From Mycobacteroides sp. CBMA 271 (lineage in GTDB: Bacteria > Actinomycetota > Actinomycetes > Mycobacteriales > Mycobacteriaceae): DNA of 64,000 nucleotides. The notes beneath the pieces were generated by a model that had not been told where the DNA came from, did no database searches, and saw nothing but the letters and a program-made list of their open reading frames with translations. Position 1 is the first letter of the stretch. Each line of letters opens with the position of its first letter. Where the stretch lies: NCBI RefSeq assembly GCF_009729205.1, contig NZ_VTHB01000001.1, positions 496,001-560,000 of the forward strand. Direction: 5' to 3'. A program made the translations under genes and the position numbers. Of this stretch, positions 1 to 9,418 are shown piece after piece.

Positions 1-1403
1 CCACAGTGGCAGCGGTTTTCGCGCAGCTCGTCACCGGCTCCCCCGGCGAGGAGGCCACCGGCCGCGGCGTGCATTGCTTCGTGGTGCCGATCCGCGATGA
101 CGACGGCAACGATCTGCCCGGAATCACCACCAGCGACTGTGGATACAAGGGCGGCTTGGCCGGAGTCGACAACGGACGCATCGTGTTCGACAACGTGCGG
201 GTGCCGCGCGTCAACCTGCTCAACAAATATGCCGACGTCGCCGAGGACGGCACTTACAGCTCGCCCATCGAGAACGAGAACAAGCGGTTCTTCACCATGC
301 TGGGCACCCTCATCCGCGGGCGGGTCAGTGTGGCGGCGACCTCGGGAGCCGCAGCTCGCAAGGCGCTGACCATCGCCTCGCGGTATGCCTTGGTGCGCAA
401 GCAGTTCGATGCGCCGGACAGCACCGACGAGGTGATCATCGCCGACTACCTGGTGCACCAACGCAAGCTGCTGCCGCTGATCGCGCGGTCCTATGCGCTG
501 GCGTTCGCGCAGAACGAGCTCACCGAGGAGCTGCACGAAGTCCAGACCGCCACCGAGGTGGACGGCAATCGTCAACGCCAGCTGGAAAGCGCTGCAGCGG
601 GTTTGAAGGCGATGACCAGCTGGCACGCCCAGCACGCCATCACCGTCTGCCGGGAGGCGTGCGGCGGGGCCGGCTATCTCGACGCCAACCAGCTCACCAT
701 CCTGCGCCGCGATATCGATGTGTTCACCACCTTCGAGGGCGATAACACCGTGCTCACCCAGTTAGTGGCCAAGGAACTGCTCTCGGCCTACGGCGAGGAC
801 GTTCGCGGCCTCAATGCCGTTGGCTGGACCAGGTTTATCGCCGGGATGGCTCGGGACGTCATCCTGGAACGCTCCGCGGCACGCCAGGTCATCCAGACGA
901 TCCTGGACTCCTCCGACGAGAATGTCGAAGAGTCCGATCTCAGCAACCGCGGCACGCAACTTCGCCTGCTACGCAACCGCGAGGACCACCTGCTGCGCAC
1001 CGCGGCGACCCGGATGCAACGCGCCCAGTCCGAGGACGAGGACGCCTTCGAGGTCTTCAATTCGGCGCAGGACCACATCCTCAAGGTGGGCTCCGCCCAC
1101 ACCGAGCGAGTGGTACTGGAGGCGTTCATCGCCGCAATCGACAGTTGCGACAGCCGATCCGCACAGGAACTGTTGGAGAAGCTGTGCGATCTGTTCGTCT
1201 ACAGCGCGCTCGAAGCCGACCTGTCGTGGTTCCTCATGCACCGCCACGTCTCGACCGAGCGAGCCAAGGCCATCCGGCGCGGCGTCAACCAGCTGTGCTC
1301 CGAGCTGCGCCCACATCTGCGAACCCTGGTGGACGCTTTCGGAATTCCCGAGGCGCTGCTAGCCACGGAGATGATCGGCGAAAACCCGGGCACCGAAACC
1401 TAG
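1..1403 (+). CDS. acyl-CoA oxidase/dehydrogenase-like flavoprotein, 5' partial
   Basis: The reading frame is already open at the left edge, so the N-terminal part lies outside the window; 466 codons are visible. The visible part is the second half of an acyl-CoA oxidase/dehydrogenase fold: a middle beta domain segment ending near DNVRVPRVNLL, then a helical C-terminal domain with RYALVRKQF and CGGAGYLDANQ, and a segment DVFTTFEGDNTVL matching the oxidase-type 'EGDN' region. A further extension of about 200 residues follows, which is typical of long peroxisomal-type acyl-CoA oxidases rather than short acyl-CoA dehydrogenases. Expected role is the first step of beta-oxidation with FAD; substrate cannot be told. 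It converges with lpqB, with 61 bases between the stops. Family assignment is firm, oxidase versus dehydrogenase is not. Confidence 0.8.
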   Translation, partial: TVAAVFAQLVTGSPGEEATGRGVHCFVVPIRDDDGNDLPGITTSDCGYKGGLAGVDNGRIVFDNVRVPRVNLLNKYADVAEDGTYSSPIENENKRFFTMLGTLIRGRVSVAATSGAAARKALTIASRYALVRKQFDAPDSTDEVIIADYLVHQRKLLPLIARSYALAFAQNELTEELHEVQTATEVDGNRQRQLESAAAGLKAMTSWHAQHAITVCREACGGAGYLDANQLTILRRDIDVFTTFEGDNTVLTQLVAKELLSAYGEDVRGLNAVGWTRFIAGMARDVILERSAARQVIQTILDSSDENVEESDLSNRGTQLRLLRNREDHLLRTAATRMQRAQSEDEDAFEVFNSAQDHILKVGSAHTERVVLEAFIAAIDSCDSRSAQELLEKLCDLFVYSALEADLSWFLMHRHVSTERAKAIRRGVNQLCSELRPHLRTLVDAFGIPEALLATEMIGENPGTET

Positions 1404-1464
1404 GTTGTGGCGGTTTCGTCTCGCGCAATGTCGCCATAACCTCGGTCTCGGCGCAAGAACGGAC

Positions 1465-3219
1465 CTAGCCCGTCAGCACCGGAATCGCCTGCGGCACCAT
1501 GAGCGGACGCACTTCCACCCATCTCTCCTCGGGCGTGCCCAATCCCGTCAGCTGCAGCACACCGCGCGCGTCGGCGATGTAGATCGCAGACGGCGACGCA
1601 ACGATTGTCGATACGGGGGTCAGCAGGTTCCGGTCGTCCAGATCGGAGTTCACCCCGTCCAGGTTCACGCTGGCCACCAGATGCGACCCATCGTTGCGGG
1701 CGACCGCGATGTCATCACCGGTCCGCCAGGCCAGCGATACCGCCGAATTCCCAAGGCCGTAGCCGAGTCGGCGCGGATGCACCAGGGCGTAGTCGCCGCT
1801 ATCGGTCTGCACGACGGTCGCCAGGATGACCTGTCCCTCGATGAGCATCGCGGCCCGAGTTCCATCCCGCGACAACGCCAATTCGCTGATCGGCCCCTTG
1901 TATTTCTGCGCCACCGCCGACACCTCGACAGGCAGCACCGCCACCATCGAAGTGGTGGATTCCTGGATGATGCGGACCACTCTGCCGCCGTCGATGACCG
2001 TCCACACCGCATCATCGAGCGCCCAGGTGGGCCGGGTCAGCGTCTTGCCGCCAACCGCCTCGCTGCCATTGGCGCCGTTGGCACCGACCCACAGCGACAT
2101 CTGCGGATCATCCCCGTCCTGCACCCGCACCACGGAAGCCACCTGACGCCCGCTGCGGGACAGCGCGGCGGAAACTTGGTTCCCCACTTGACCAAATGAT
2201 CCGCGCAGCGGTGTCGCGGCATCGCGGTCCACCGTGACCATCGACCCGTTCAACAATCCGTAGAGACCCACGCCCCCGCCCTCCGACGCGCCAGGGTCGG
2301 TGGACGCGACGTTCTGCGTGCTCCAACCCTGCGCGAACTGCTCATCGAGCGGAGCACCGTTGACCTGCAGGATGTACGGTCCCGCGATACCCGCACGCGA
2401 AAGCGTCCAAATCACTTGCGCGGCAAGGAACTGCCTGGTCCGCTGATCGGCCGTCAGATCGCCTTCCAGCTCTACTCGTACGCCGCCGTACCCGCGCCCG
2501 ACATCCACCCTGCCGCCGTCGGCGCGTGTCACCGGGCCACGCAACCGCAGGCCGTTGAGGTGATTACGCACTGCTCCTGCGAGTTCTGGGCGCGGACCGG
2601 ATAGCAACTTGTAGACGAGCTCGGTGGCCAACATGTCTGGATCGGCGACCGCCACGTACCTAGGGTCGGGTACCACCGTGCGGCCGGCGGGGTCTGCGAA
2701 GTAGACGGTGTACCGACGGTAGACGGCCTGAAACTGCGCCCAGTCCAGGAAAACACCGTTAGGTAACGAGTCAATTCGCCACTCGCCGTTGGCCTTTATC
2801 AACGCGAACTGCGGAGCCTGGGTATCGCCCTGGGCGGTTTCGAAGACCCCGATATCGGACAGGGTGCCCAGTTTGTTGGCGCGTACGTTGATCGTCCACC
2901 GGTCGACCCCGCGCTGGTCGGCGAACACCGGGGACTCGATGAGCACCGCGTCACCCGCATCGTCCCAAGACCGCGAGGCGGATTCGGTGAGGAACTGGCG
3001 TGCGGCGCGGTGCCTGTTCGACGGGTCGGCCGTGGCCTTCAGGAATTCGCGCAGCACCGTCTCGGGCTCCATGCCCGGGGTCGGAGCCGGAATCCCCGGC
3101 GGCGCCGGGCGCTGCACCGTGCCGATGGCCTGCGGCGAGGATGAGGATGGCACTCCTGCACATCCGGTCAGCACAACCGCCAGCGCGGTCAGAATCGCCA
3201 TCATCTTCCGGCGCATCAT
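1465..3219 (-). CDS. lpqB: LpqB family lipoprotein, GerMN domain, MtrAB partner
   Basis: Product of 584 residues. The N-terminus has a short basic stretch, a hydrophobic core and a lipobox LTGC with the acylated cysteine at residue 20, so it is a surface-anchored lipoprotein. The middle carries a GerMN-type region and the C-terminal part is a beta-propeller-like LpqB domain. In the family LpqB interacts with the sensor MtrB and modulates MtrA phosphorylation and cell-wall homeostasis. The gene is third in mtrA-mtrB-lpqB; its ATG overlaps the mtrB stop (ATGA, 3216-3219), which supports the start and translational coupling. A second in-frame ATG is adjacent at residue 2. Length is as expected. 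Confidence 0.95.
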   Translation of the reverse strand: MMRRKMMAILTALAVVLTGCAGVPSSSSPQAIGTVQRPAPPGIPAPTPGMEPETVLREFLKATADPSNRHRAARQFLTESASRSWDDAGDAVLIESPVFADQRGVDRWTINVRANKLGTLSDIGVFETAQGDTQAPQFALIKANGEWRIDSLPNGVFLDWAQFQAVYRRYTVYFADPAGRTVVPDPRYVAVADPDMLATELVYKLLSGPRPELAGAVRNHLNGLRLRGPVTRADGGRVDVGRGYGGVRVELEGDLTADQRTRQFLAAQVIWTLSRAGIAGPYILQVNGAPLDEQFAQGWSTQNVASTDPGASEGGGVGLYGLLNGSMVTVDRDAATPLRGSFGQVGNQVSAALSRSGRQVASVVRVQDGDDPQMSLWVGANGANGSEAVGGKTLTRPTWALDDAVWTVIDGGRVVRIIQESTTSMVAVLPVEVSAVAQKYKGPISELALSRDGTRAAMLIEGQVILATVVQTDSGDYALVHPRRLGYGLGNSAVSLAWRTGDDIAVARNDGSHLVASVNLDGVNSDLDDRNLLTPVSTIVASPSAIYIADARGVLQLTGLGTPEERWVEVRPLMVPQAIPVLTG

Positions 3220-4931
3220 GACGAGTCCCCCACCCGCTCGGTCGCATCTCCCGCCGCGCCCGAGGTGCGCATGGGCGTCGTCTCCTGCTCCCCCGGGTGT
3301 GTTCCCCGCGGAACCGGCCGGCGCACAGCAGAACTCGGACGACTGACCGGATTCAACGGAAGGGGGCTCGTCGTCACTTTATGCCCGCGCACCAACGGCA
3401 CCGTCAGGCGGAACAACGCCCCCTTACCCGGCTCACCCCATGCCTCCAAGCGCCCCTGGTGCAGCCGGGCGTCCTCGACGCTGATCGCCAATCCCAGTCC
3501 GGTACCGCCGGAGTGGCGCTTGCGCGACGGGTCGGCGCGCCAGAACCGGTTGAACACCAGCTTCTCCTCGCCGGGACGCAGGCCAACCCCGAGGTCCCGC
3601 ACGGTGACGGCGACGCTGTCGATATCGGCGGCCATCCTGATGGTGACGGGCTTGTGCTCGCTGTGGTCGATCGCGTTGGCGACAAGGTTGCGCAAAATCC
3701 GTTCCACGCGACGCGGATCCACCTCGGCGATGATTGCGCTGTCGGGCAGGTCGAGCTCCACCGTGGTGTCCAACTCATCGGCGAGATGCTGAACCGAGGC
3801 CACGACGGTCTTGACGGTGTCGCGCAGATCCACCTGCTCGGCGGACAGCTCGGCAACACCGGCGTCGTGCCGCGAGATCTCCAGCAGGTCGGCCAACAAC
3901 GTCTCGAAGCGATCCAGCTCATTGGTCATCAGCTCGGCGGAACGCTGCAGTGACGGATCGAGCTCTTCCCGGTTGTCGTAGATGAGGTCGGCGGCCATCC
4001 GCACGGTGGTCAGCGGGGTGCGCAGTTCGTGGCTGACGTCAGAGGTGAAGCGGCGCTGCAGGTTTCCAAACTCTTCCAGTTGTGTGATTTCGCGCGACAG
4101 GCTTTCGGCCATGTCATTGAAGGACACGGCAAGGCGCGCCATATCGTCGACACCGCGCACCGGCATGCGTTCGGACAGATGTCCTTCGGCGAATCGTTCG
4201 GCGATCCGCGAGGCCGATCGCACCGGAAGCACCACCTGGCGGGCGACCAACAGCGCGACCGCGGCAAGCAACACCAGTAACACCACGCCACCGGTGACAA
4301 TGGTGCCGCGCACCAGGGAGATGGTGCTTTCCTCATTCGAGAGCGGAAAGACCAAATAGAGTTCGAGCGCAGTGACTTTCGACGTCGTCGGCGAGCCGAT
4401 GACCAACGCCTTCCCCGAGAAACCCTCGGTGTGCACGGTCGAATACTGATAACTGACCTGACCGGCCTTGACGAATTCACGCAGCGGGCCCGGGATCTGG
4501 CTGGCGGGTCCCGCCGAGGTGGCCGCGCGCGGCCCGTCGCCGGGAACGAGCAGTACTGCGTCGAACGCCCCAGCGCCGCCGCCCTCGGAACCCTTGTTGC
4601 GGTTCAGCAGTTGGTTACGGGCCAGCTCCAGGCTGCTCTGCAGCGATCGAGATTCCTCGCCGCCGACATCATCACTGACGATGACACGCGCACGTTCCAT
4701 CTCTTCCGTCGCGACCCGGATCTTTGATTCCAGGATGCGGTCAGTCACCTGGCTGGTGAGCACAAAACCCAGAATCAGGATGACCAGGGAAGACAGCGCC
4801 AGATTGGACACCACCACCCGCACCTGCAGGGAACGGCGCCAGGTGAACCCGACCGCTCGACTCAGTGCCTTCAGTCCGCGAAGCAGTGGTGCTGATCGCC
4901 GCTGAATGCGCCGTTTCGAGCTGAAGATCAC
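3216..4931 (-). CDS. mtrB: sensor histidine kinase MtrB
   Basis: Product of 571 residues. Two membrane segments (about 40-60 and 210-230) flank an extracytoplasmic sensor loop; a HAMP domain follows (about 230-285), then HisKA with [11 protein letters not shown], where His301 is the phosphoacceptor, and an HATPase domain with NAIDHSEH (N box) and TGLGLAIS (G2). It phosphorylates MtrA and helps coordinate cell division and envelope stress in mycobacteria. It starts with GTG overlapping the mtrA stop (GTGA at 4928-4931). The C-terminal tail after the kinase domain (about 500-571) is Pro/Arg rich and looks disordered. Identity rests on full-length architecture and operon context. Confidence 0.96.
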   Translation of the reverse strand: MIFSSKRRIQRRSAPLLRGLKALSRAVGFTWRRSLQVRVVVSNLALSSLVILILGFVLTSQVTDRILESKIRVATEEMERARVIVSDDVGGEESRSLQSSLELARNQLLNRNKGSEGGGAGAFDAVLLVPGDGPRAATSAGPASQIPGPLREFVKAGQVSYQYSTVHTEGFSGKALVIGSPTTSKVTALELYLVFPLSNEESTISLVRGTIVTGGVVLLVLLAAVALLVARQVVLPVRSASRIAERFAEGHLSERMPVRGVDDMARLAVSFNDMAESLSREITQLEEFGNLQRRFTSDVSHELRTPLTTVRMAADLIYDNREELDPSLQRSAELMTNELDRFETLLADLLEISRHDAGVAELSAEQVDLRDTVKTVVASVQHLADELDTTVELDLPDSAIIAEVDPRRVERILRNLVANAIDHSEHKPVTIRMAADIDSVAVTVRDLGVGLRPGEEKLVFNRFWRADPSRKRHSGGTGLGLAISVEDARLHQGRLEAWGEPGKGALFRLTVPLVRGHKVTTSPLPLNPVSRPSSAVRRPVPRGTHPGEQETTPMRTSGAAGDATERVGDSS

Positions 4932-5617
4932 GGGGGTCCGGCCTTATATCCCACTCCTCGAACGGTCAACACCACGGTCGGATTCTCCGGGTCCTTCTCG
5001 ACCTTCGCCCGCAGACGCTGCACGTGGACATTCACCAGCCGGGTATCGGCCGGGTGACGGTAACCCCACACCTGTTCGAGCAGCACATCACGAGTAAACA
5101 CCTGGCGCGGTTTGCGTGCCAGCGCCACCAGCAGGTCGAATTCCAGCGGGGTCAGCGAGATCTGCTCGCCGCCCTCACGCGTCACCTTGTGCGCGGGCAC
5201 ATCGATCTCGATGCCCGCGATGTTCAGCATCTCGGCGGGCTCGTCGTCGTTGCGGCGCAACCGGGCACGGATGCGGGCGACAAGCTCCTTGGGTTTGAAC
5301 GGCTTCATGATGTAGTCGTCGGCGCCGGACTCCAGACCCAGCACCACGTCGACAGTGTCGGTCTTGGCAGTGAGCATGATGATCGGCACACCGGAATCGG
5401 AGCGCAGCACTCTGCACACATCGATACCGTTCATCCCGGGCAGCATGAGGTCCAGCAGCACCAGATCGGGACGCAACTCACGAACTGCGGTGAGCGCCTG
5501 TGTGCCGTCGCTGACTACCGCCGTCTCGAAACCCTCCCCGCGCAACACGATGGTGAGCATCTCGGCCAATGACGCGTCATCGTCGACAACAAGGATCCTT
5601 TGCCTCATAGATCCCAT
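4928..5617 (-). CDS. mtrA: response regulator MtrA
   Basis: OmpR-family regulator of 229 residues: receiver domain with the acidic cluster VDDD, phosphoacceptor Asp56 in [10 protein letters not shown] and Lys in IMKPFKPKE, then a winged-helix DNA-binding domain ending in GVGYKAGPP. MtrA is essential in M. tuberculosis and controls cell-division and peptidoglycan hydrolase genes. The ATG at 5617 gives MGSMRQRI, which aligns with the M. tuberculosis N-terminus as I remember it; a TTG seven codons upstream is less likely, and ATG at 5608 is possible. First gene of the mtrAB-lpqB operon. A perfect palindrome lies 2 bases upstream of the start. Confidence 0.97.
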   Translation of the reverse strand: MGSMRQRILVVDDDASLAEMLTIVLRGEGFETAVVSDGTQALTAVRELRPDLVLLDLMLPGMNGIDVCRVLRSDSGVPIIMLTAKTDTVDVVLGLESGADDYIMKPFKPKELVARIRARLRRNDDEPAEMLNIAGIEIDVPAHKVTREGGEQISLTPLEFDLLVALARKPRQVFTRDVLLEQVWGYRHPADTRLVNVHVQRLRAKVEKDPENPTVVLTVRGVGYKAGPP

Positions 5618-5619
5618 CG

Positions 5620-5637
5620 TGTCACTAGATCGTGACA
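5620..5637. promoter_or_regulatory. palindrome just upstream of mtrA, candidate operator
   Basis: TGTCAC-N6-GTGACA, perfect 6-base arms with spacer TAGATC, ending 2 bases before the mtrA ATG. MtrA recognises GTCAC-type half-sites, so autoregulation is a reasonable guess; published sites are usually described as direct repeats, so this inverted arrangement would be a variant. It may instead act as a hairpin over the ribosome binding region, which otherwise has no clear Shine-Dalgarno sequence. Confidence 0.45.
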
Positions 5638-5676
5638 AAACCGGGGTACCGAGGGGGTGAGTTGCCGTGTATTCCC

Positions 5677-5739
5677 GCCGACACGCCGTCCGCTGGCGGG
5701 TTCGTATCGCACATCCTCGCCACGAACGGGCGTGTCGGC
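5677..5739 (-). terminator. long inverted repeat between acyl-CoA ligase gene and mtrA
   Basis: GCCGACACGCC at 5677-5687 is the exact reverse complement of 5729-5739, an 11-base-pair stem. Inside it GTTCGT and ACGAAC form a second nested stem. It follows the stop of the ligase gene on the minus strand by 8 bases. No T run follows, as is common for mycobacterial terminators. It could also be part of the mtrA 5' region. Confidence 0.5.
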
Positions 5740-5746
5740 ACAGGAT

Positions 5747-7264
5747 TTAGGTGGGCTGCTGACGGATCTTGAACTTCTGAACCTTCCCCGTGGCGGTTCT
5801 GGGCAGCGCGTCGACGAACTCGACGCGCTTGGGGCACTTGTATCCGGCCAGACGCTCCCGGCAATGCGCGACAAGGTCCGCCCCCGTCGGCGGGTCTGTG
5901 TCTGGGGCTGTCTGGGAAACCACGACCACCGCGGTGACCAACTCACCCCATTTTTCGTCGGGCATCCCGACGACGGCGGCCTCGCGGACGCCCGGATGCG
6001 ATATCAACGCGTCTTCCACCTCGATGGAGGTCACGTTCTCGCCGCCGGTGATGATGACGTCCTTCTTGCGATCCGAAATGGACAGGTATCCGTCGGACAT
6101 GGATCCGCGGTCGCCGGTATGAAACCAATTACCCGCCAATGCGTCTGCCGTTGCCTCCGGCTGGTCCCAATATCCGTCGAGATTCGTGTTGGACTGGGTG
6201 AGCACCTCACCGTCCTCGGCAATCGACACCCGGACGCCGATCGCCGGAGCACCCGCCCGGCCCAGCATGCCGGCCTGCTGCTGCTCGTCGAGATCGGCCC
6301 ATTCGGACCGAAAGCGGTTCATGGTGATGAGCGGAGCCGTCTCGGTGAGCCCATAGATCTGAATGAACTCCCAGCCGAGTTCGGCGCGCACCCGCGCGAT
6401 AGTGCGCGTCGGTGGTGGCGCCCCCGCGACGATGATCCGCACCCGGTCCCGGCCAGGGGTCGGCCCCGGCCAGTGCGCGGCGGCATCGAGCACGGAATCG
6501 ACGACCGTTGGCGCCGCGCACATTACGGTCACTCCGCGCTCGGCGACGCGCCTCAGGATCTCGTCGCCGTCAATTTTGCGCAGCACGATGTGCCGTGCAC
6601 CCATGCCGGTGGCCGCGTACGGCCAGCCCCATCCGTTGCAATGGAACATCGGCAAGGTATGCAACACCACATCGTCATCGCGCAGGGTGGCATGCAATCC
6701 AAACACGACGGCGTTGATCCAGATGTTGCGATGAGTGAGCTGAACGCCCTTGGGACGACTGGTGGTACCCGAGGTGTAATTCAGTGTGGCGGTGGTCGAT
6801 TCATCGCCAGCCCACGGATTTGGATCTGTTTCCGTTCCGAAGATCGCGGCGTCATCCTCGCCCAGCACGAAGTTGTGAGTGGCGCGCACGGTGTCCAGCA
6901 GCCCCCGCACCTCGGGATCCACCATCAGCACCGAAGCGCCCGAATGTTCGACGATGTACTCGATCTCGGCCGGAGCCAGCCGAAAATTGATGGGCACCAG
7001 GATGCGTCCCCACCCGGACACCCCGAAGAAAGATGTGAGCAACCGCGAGCCGTTGTGCGAGACGATCGCCACCCGCTCCCCCGGCCCCACCCCGAGGCCG
7101 TCCAGCGCCGCCGCCTGCCCGCGCGCCCGCGCAGCGAGCTGCCGGTAGGTCAATGGCCCCCAGGATGGCGCCGGCTGAATCGGCTCGTCGACCACGCCGA
7201 CCCGGTCGGGGTACACCAGCTCTGCCCGGTCCAGAAAGTCACGAACACCCAGATCGAAGAACAC
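5747..7264 (-). CDS. AMP-binding acyl-CoA ligase (FadD-type)
   Basis: About 505 residues from the GTG at 7264, which has AGGA eight bases upstream; a TTG 16 codons further upstream is weaker. The protein has the ANL superfamily signature: the phosphate-binding loop YTSGTTSRPKG, the motif YGLTETAP, the hinge segment with SDRKKDVIITGGEN, and the C-terminal lysine region GKVQKFKI. It should activate a carboxylic acid, probably a fatty acid, to its CoA thioester through an acyl-adenylate. It stands alone, downstream of nothing on its strand, and is divergent from mgtC. Substrate is not readable from sequence. Confidence 0.88.
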   Translation of the reverse strand: MFFDLGVRDFLDRAELVYPDRVGVVDEPIQPAPSWGPLTYRQLAARARGQAAALDGLGVGPGERVAIVSHNGSRLLTSFFGVSGWGRILVPINFRLAPAEIEYIVEHSGASVLMVDPEVRGLLDTVRATHNFVLGEDDAAIFGTETDPNPWAGDESTTATLNYTSGTTSRPKGVQLTHRNIWINAVVFGLHATLRDDDVVLHTLPMFHCNGWGWPYAATGMGARHIVLRKIDGDEILRRVAERGVTVMCAAPTVVDSVLDAAAHWPGPTPGRDRVRIIVAGAPPPTRTIARVRAELGWEFIQIYGLTETAPLITMNRFRSEWADLDEQQQAGMLGRAGAPAIGVRVSIAEDGEVLTQSNTNLDGYWDQPEATADALAGNWFHTGDRGSMSDGYLSISDRKKDVIITGGENVTSIEVEDALISHPGVREAAVVGMPDEKWGELVTAVVVVSQTAPDTDPPTGADLVAHCRERLAGYKCPKRVEFVDALPRTATGKVQKFKIRQQPT

Positions 7265-7325
7265 GCACCAATCCTGCCGCCCCGCGCGGGGTGCGGTGTG
7301 GATATCCGCCAAGCAACGGCGCGTC

Positions 7326-7354
7326 TTGCCGGTCGCTGGTGACGGGTGTTTAAT
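7326..7354 (+). promoter_or_regulatory. candidate promoter of the mgtC-corA leader
   Basis: TTGCCG at 7326-7331 and TTTAAT at 7349-7354 are separated by 17 bases, a good match to a housekeeping sigma promoter. Transcription would start near 7361, giving a leader of about 185 nt before mgtC. Confidence 0.55.
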
Positions 7355-7403
7355 GGTGACGCTTGTTCAGCAGTGGTTCATGTGCGCTTTGCGCCCACGA
7401 CTA

Positions 7404-7438
7404 GGAGGTGACGCGACTATGTCCGATAGTCAACCTCC
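7404..7438 (+). promoter_or_regulatory. hairpin that would sequester the leader-ORF ribosome binding site
   Basis: GGAGGT (7404-7409), the Shine-Dalgarno of the leader ORF, is complementary to ACCTCC (7433-7438), which contains the Pro codons of that ORF. GACT (7415-7418) and AGTC (7428-7431) extend the same helix inward around the ATG. The structure would compete with ribosome loading. Seen directly; the regulatory meaning is inference. Confidence 0.5.
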
Positions 7439-7460
7439 GAGTATCCACAGCGCCTTCTAA
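7419..7460 (+). CDS. 13-residue leader peptide ORF upstream of mgtC
   Basis: ATG at 7419 is preceded by AGGAGGTG at 10-base spacing, the best Shine-Dalgarno in this region. It opens a 13-codon ORF encoding MSDSQPPSIHSAF and ending TAA at 7458-7460. It has an early Asp and a Pro-Pro pair. The last three codons AGC GCC TTC are the left arm of the hairpin at 7449-7489, so translation through the ORF would block that hairpin. Such an arrangement is the hallmark of ribosome-mediated attenuation. Short leader ORFs with acidic/proline codons control mgtA/mgtC in enterobacteria; the sequence here is unrelated to those. No homology can be shown at this length, so it is a prediction from signals only. 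Confidence 0.55.
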   Translation: MSDSQPPSIHSAF

Positions 7461-7489
7461 CGCAGACCCGGGTCGCGCTCGAAGGCGCT
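7449..7489 (+). terminator. attenuator-like hairpin in the mgtC leader
   Basis: AGCGCCTTC (7449-7457) and GAAGGCGCT (7481-7489) form a perfect 9-base-pair stem. The loop of 23 nt contains the palindrome GACCCGGGTC (7465-7474). A modest T-rich stretch CTTGTTG follows. Its left arm is inside the leader ORF. Confidence 0.55.
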
Positions 7490-7545
7490 CTTGTTGCACC
7501 GATTTGTGTGTACCTCGAAGTCACTGCGAGAGAACAGGCCCCGTC

Positions 7546-8268
7546 ATGAGTCATTGGGATGTCATCATCCGCGTAGCCCTGGGATTTGCCCTAGGCTGCG
7601 CCATCGGAATCGAGCGGCAGTGGCGCGCCAAAAATGCGGGCTTGCGCACCAACGCACTGGTGTGCCTGGGCGCGACGCTGTTCGTCATCATGGGCGCCTA
7701 CAGCTTTCATGGTCCCGGCGCTGATCCAACTCGCGTTGCCGCGCAAATTGTTTCAGGTATCGGCTTCCTGGGCGCCGGCGTGATCATGAAGCAGGGCGCC
7801 AACATCACCGGGCTGAACACCGCCGCCACCATGTGGGCGACCGCCGCAGTCGGCGCCCTGGCGGGCGGAGGGATGTATGACGTGGCCATCATTGGCACGG
7901 CGGCAATCGTGCTGGCCAACGTGCTGTTGCGACCGCTTGGCCACCTGCTCGATCGTCAACCGGCCATCGGTCGCGAAACTAACCCCGCGGAGTACCTGTT
8001 CGAGGTCACCACCACCGACGAGACCGAGGCACATATCCGGGCGCTCACCGTGCAGGCCGTGAGCAGGCCCGAGTTCGCGCTGCAATCGGTGCGGTCCTAT
8101 GACGTCGAGGACGGCAAGCACGTGCGGGTGGTGGCGAAGCTGAGCACGGCGGAGCGCAACGACTCCCTCTTGGAGTCCGCGGTGAGCCGGCTGAGCATGG
8201 AGCCCGCCGTCTCATCGGTGCGCTGGCACGTCGACCGCGAGGAAGGGGCGGAAGCCAGTGAATGGTAA
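7546..8268 (+). CDS. mgtC: MgtC/SapB family membrane protein
   Basis: 240 residues from ATG 7546 (MSHWDVII). The N-terminal half is a multi-pass membrane domain with the family signature running through GCAIGIERQ, AGLRTNALV and GIGFLGAGVIMK; the C-terminal half from about residue 145 is a soluble ACT-like domain. MgtC is needed for growth at low magnesium and for intramacrophage survival in Salmonella and M. tuberculosis, and is thought to act on ATP synthase or potassium transport rather than transport magnesium itself. Followed 18 bases later by corA, which supports a magnesium-linked operon. The upstream leader suggests post-initiation control. Confidence 0.92.
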   Translation: MSHWDVIIRVALGFALGCAIGIERQWRAKNAGLRTNALVCLGATLFVIMGAYSFHGPGADPTRVAAQIVSGIGFLGAGVIMKQGANITGLNTAATMWATAAVGALAGGGMYDVAIIGTAAIVLANVLLRPLGHLLDRQPAIGRETNPAEYLFEVTTTDETEAHIRALTVQAVSRPEFALQSVRSYDVEDGKHVRVVAKLSTAERNDSLLESAVSRLSMEPAVSSVRWHVDREEGAEASEW

Positions 8269-8286
8269 GGGCCCAAAGGAGATCCG

Positions 8287-9417
8287 ATGATTTCAATTCG
8301 CAGGAGTGCCCTCAAACGGACGCCGTCACCCGAGGAATTCATGGCGGTGCACCGTGACGTGAATGAACACGGCCACGGCCTCCCCGCCTGCTCGGTTGAG
8401 GCGAGCATCGTCAACAGCTCGGTGTACCGCGACGGCGTCAAGATCAGCACCACCAAAACCCTGGCCGATGCGCTCAACAGCCTGCCCGACGACTCGTCGA
8501 TGGCGTGGATAGGCCTGTACCGCCCCAATGACGACCAATTGCTTGCAGCTGCAGATGAATTCGGCCTGCATCCGCTAGCTGTCGAGGATGCTATCGACGC
8601 GCACCAGCGCCCGAAGCTTGAGCGCTACGGCAACACGCTATTCGTGGTGTTGCGCGCGGCGCGCTACGTGGACCGCACCGAGCGTGTCGATTTCGGTGAG
8701 CTGCACGTGTTCTGCGGCAGGAACTTCGTTCTCACTGTCCGCCACGCCGAGTCCCCTGACCTGTCGGCGGTGCGGGCCCGCATGGAAAGCCACCCCGAGC
8801 TGCTCCGACTCGGGCCCGAAGCGGTGCTGTATGCCATCTGCGATGCCGTAGTGGACGGGTATGCACCCGTCATCGCCGGCCTGCAGAACGATATCGACGA
8901 AATCGAGACCGAGGTATTCAGCGGCGATCCCAATGTGTCGCAGCGTATCTACAACCTGTCGCGCGAGGTGATCGAGTTTCAGCGCGCCACCAAACCGTTG
9001 TTGGCCATGCTCAACAGCCTGTCGACGGGCTTCTCGAAGTACAACTCGAACGAGGAGCTGCGCAGCTATCTGCGCGACGTCACCGACCACGCCACCATTG
9101 TGGTGGAGCGGGCCGACGGTTTCCGGCAGCTGTTGGACAACATCCTGACGGTGCATTCCACCCTGGTGACTCAGGAACAGAACGTGGCGATGCGCAAGCT
9201 TGCCGAGACGGCGTATCAGCAGAATGAGGAGATCAAGAAGGTGTCGGCGTGGGCGGCGATCCTGTTCGCCCCCACGCTGATCGGCACCGTCTACGGCATG
9301 AACTTCAACAACATGCCGGAGTTGGTGTGGAACTACGGGTACCCGTTCGCGCTCGGGCTGATGGTGCTGACCTGCGTCGGCTTGTACACGATCTTCAAGG
9401 GCCGCAACTGGCTGTGA
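8287..9417 (+). CDS. corA: CorA-type magnesium/cobalt transporter
   Basis: 376 residues. Long acidic cytoplasmic domain, then two C-terminal membrane helices; the first ends in the family motif YGMNF (around residue 336) followed by MPEL in the external loop, the ion-selectivity element of CorA/Mrs2 channels. AAAGGAG six bases before the ATG supports the start. It should work as a homopentameric magnesium channel gated by cytoplasmic magnesium. Second gene of the mgtC-corA unit and followed by a strong hairpin. Confidence 0.93.
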   Translation: MISIRRSALKRTPSPEEFMAVHRDVNEHGHGLPACSVEASIVNSSVYRDGVKISTTKTLADALNSLPDDSSMAWIGLYRPNDDQLLAAADEFGLHPLAVEDAIDAHQRPKLERYGNTLFVVLRAARYVDRTERVDFGELHVFCGRNFVLTVRHAESPDLSAVRARMESHPELLRLGPEAVLYAICDAVVDGYAPVIAGLQNDIDEIETEVFSGDPNVSQRIYNLSREVIEFQRATKPLLAMLNSLSTGFSKYNSNEELRSYLRDVTDHATIVVERADGFRQLLDNILTVHSTLVTQEQNVAMRKLAETAYQQNEEIKKVSAWAAILFAPTLIGTVYGMNFNNMPELVWNYGYPFALGLMVLTCVGLYTIFKGRNWL

Positions 9418-9418
9418 C

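Noticed and set aside
1404..1464. Terminator between the acyl-CoA oxidase-like gene and lpqB
   Set aside because: Only a 5-base pairing with an 18-base loop (TGGCG/CGCCA) can be drawn, too weak to call.
5657..7342. 561-codon open frame antisense to the acyl-CoA ligase
   Set aside because: Same explanation: shadow of a real gene with all ligase motifs on the other strand.
7361..7545. Possible M-box magnesium riboswitch upstream of mgtC
   Set aside because: The leader is too short and lacks the conserved long three-helix core; a translated small ORF with hairpins explains it better.
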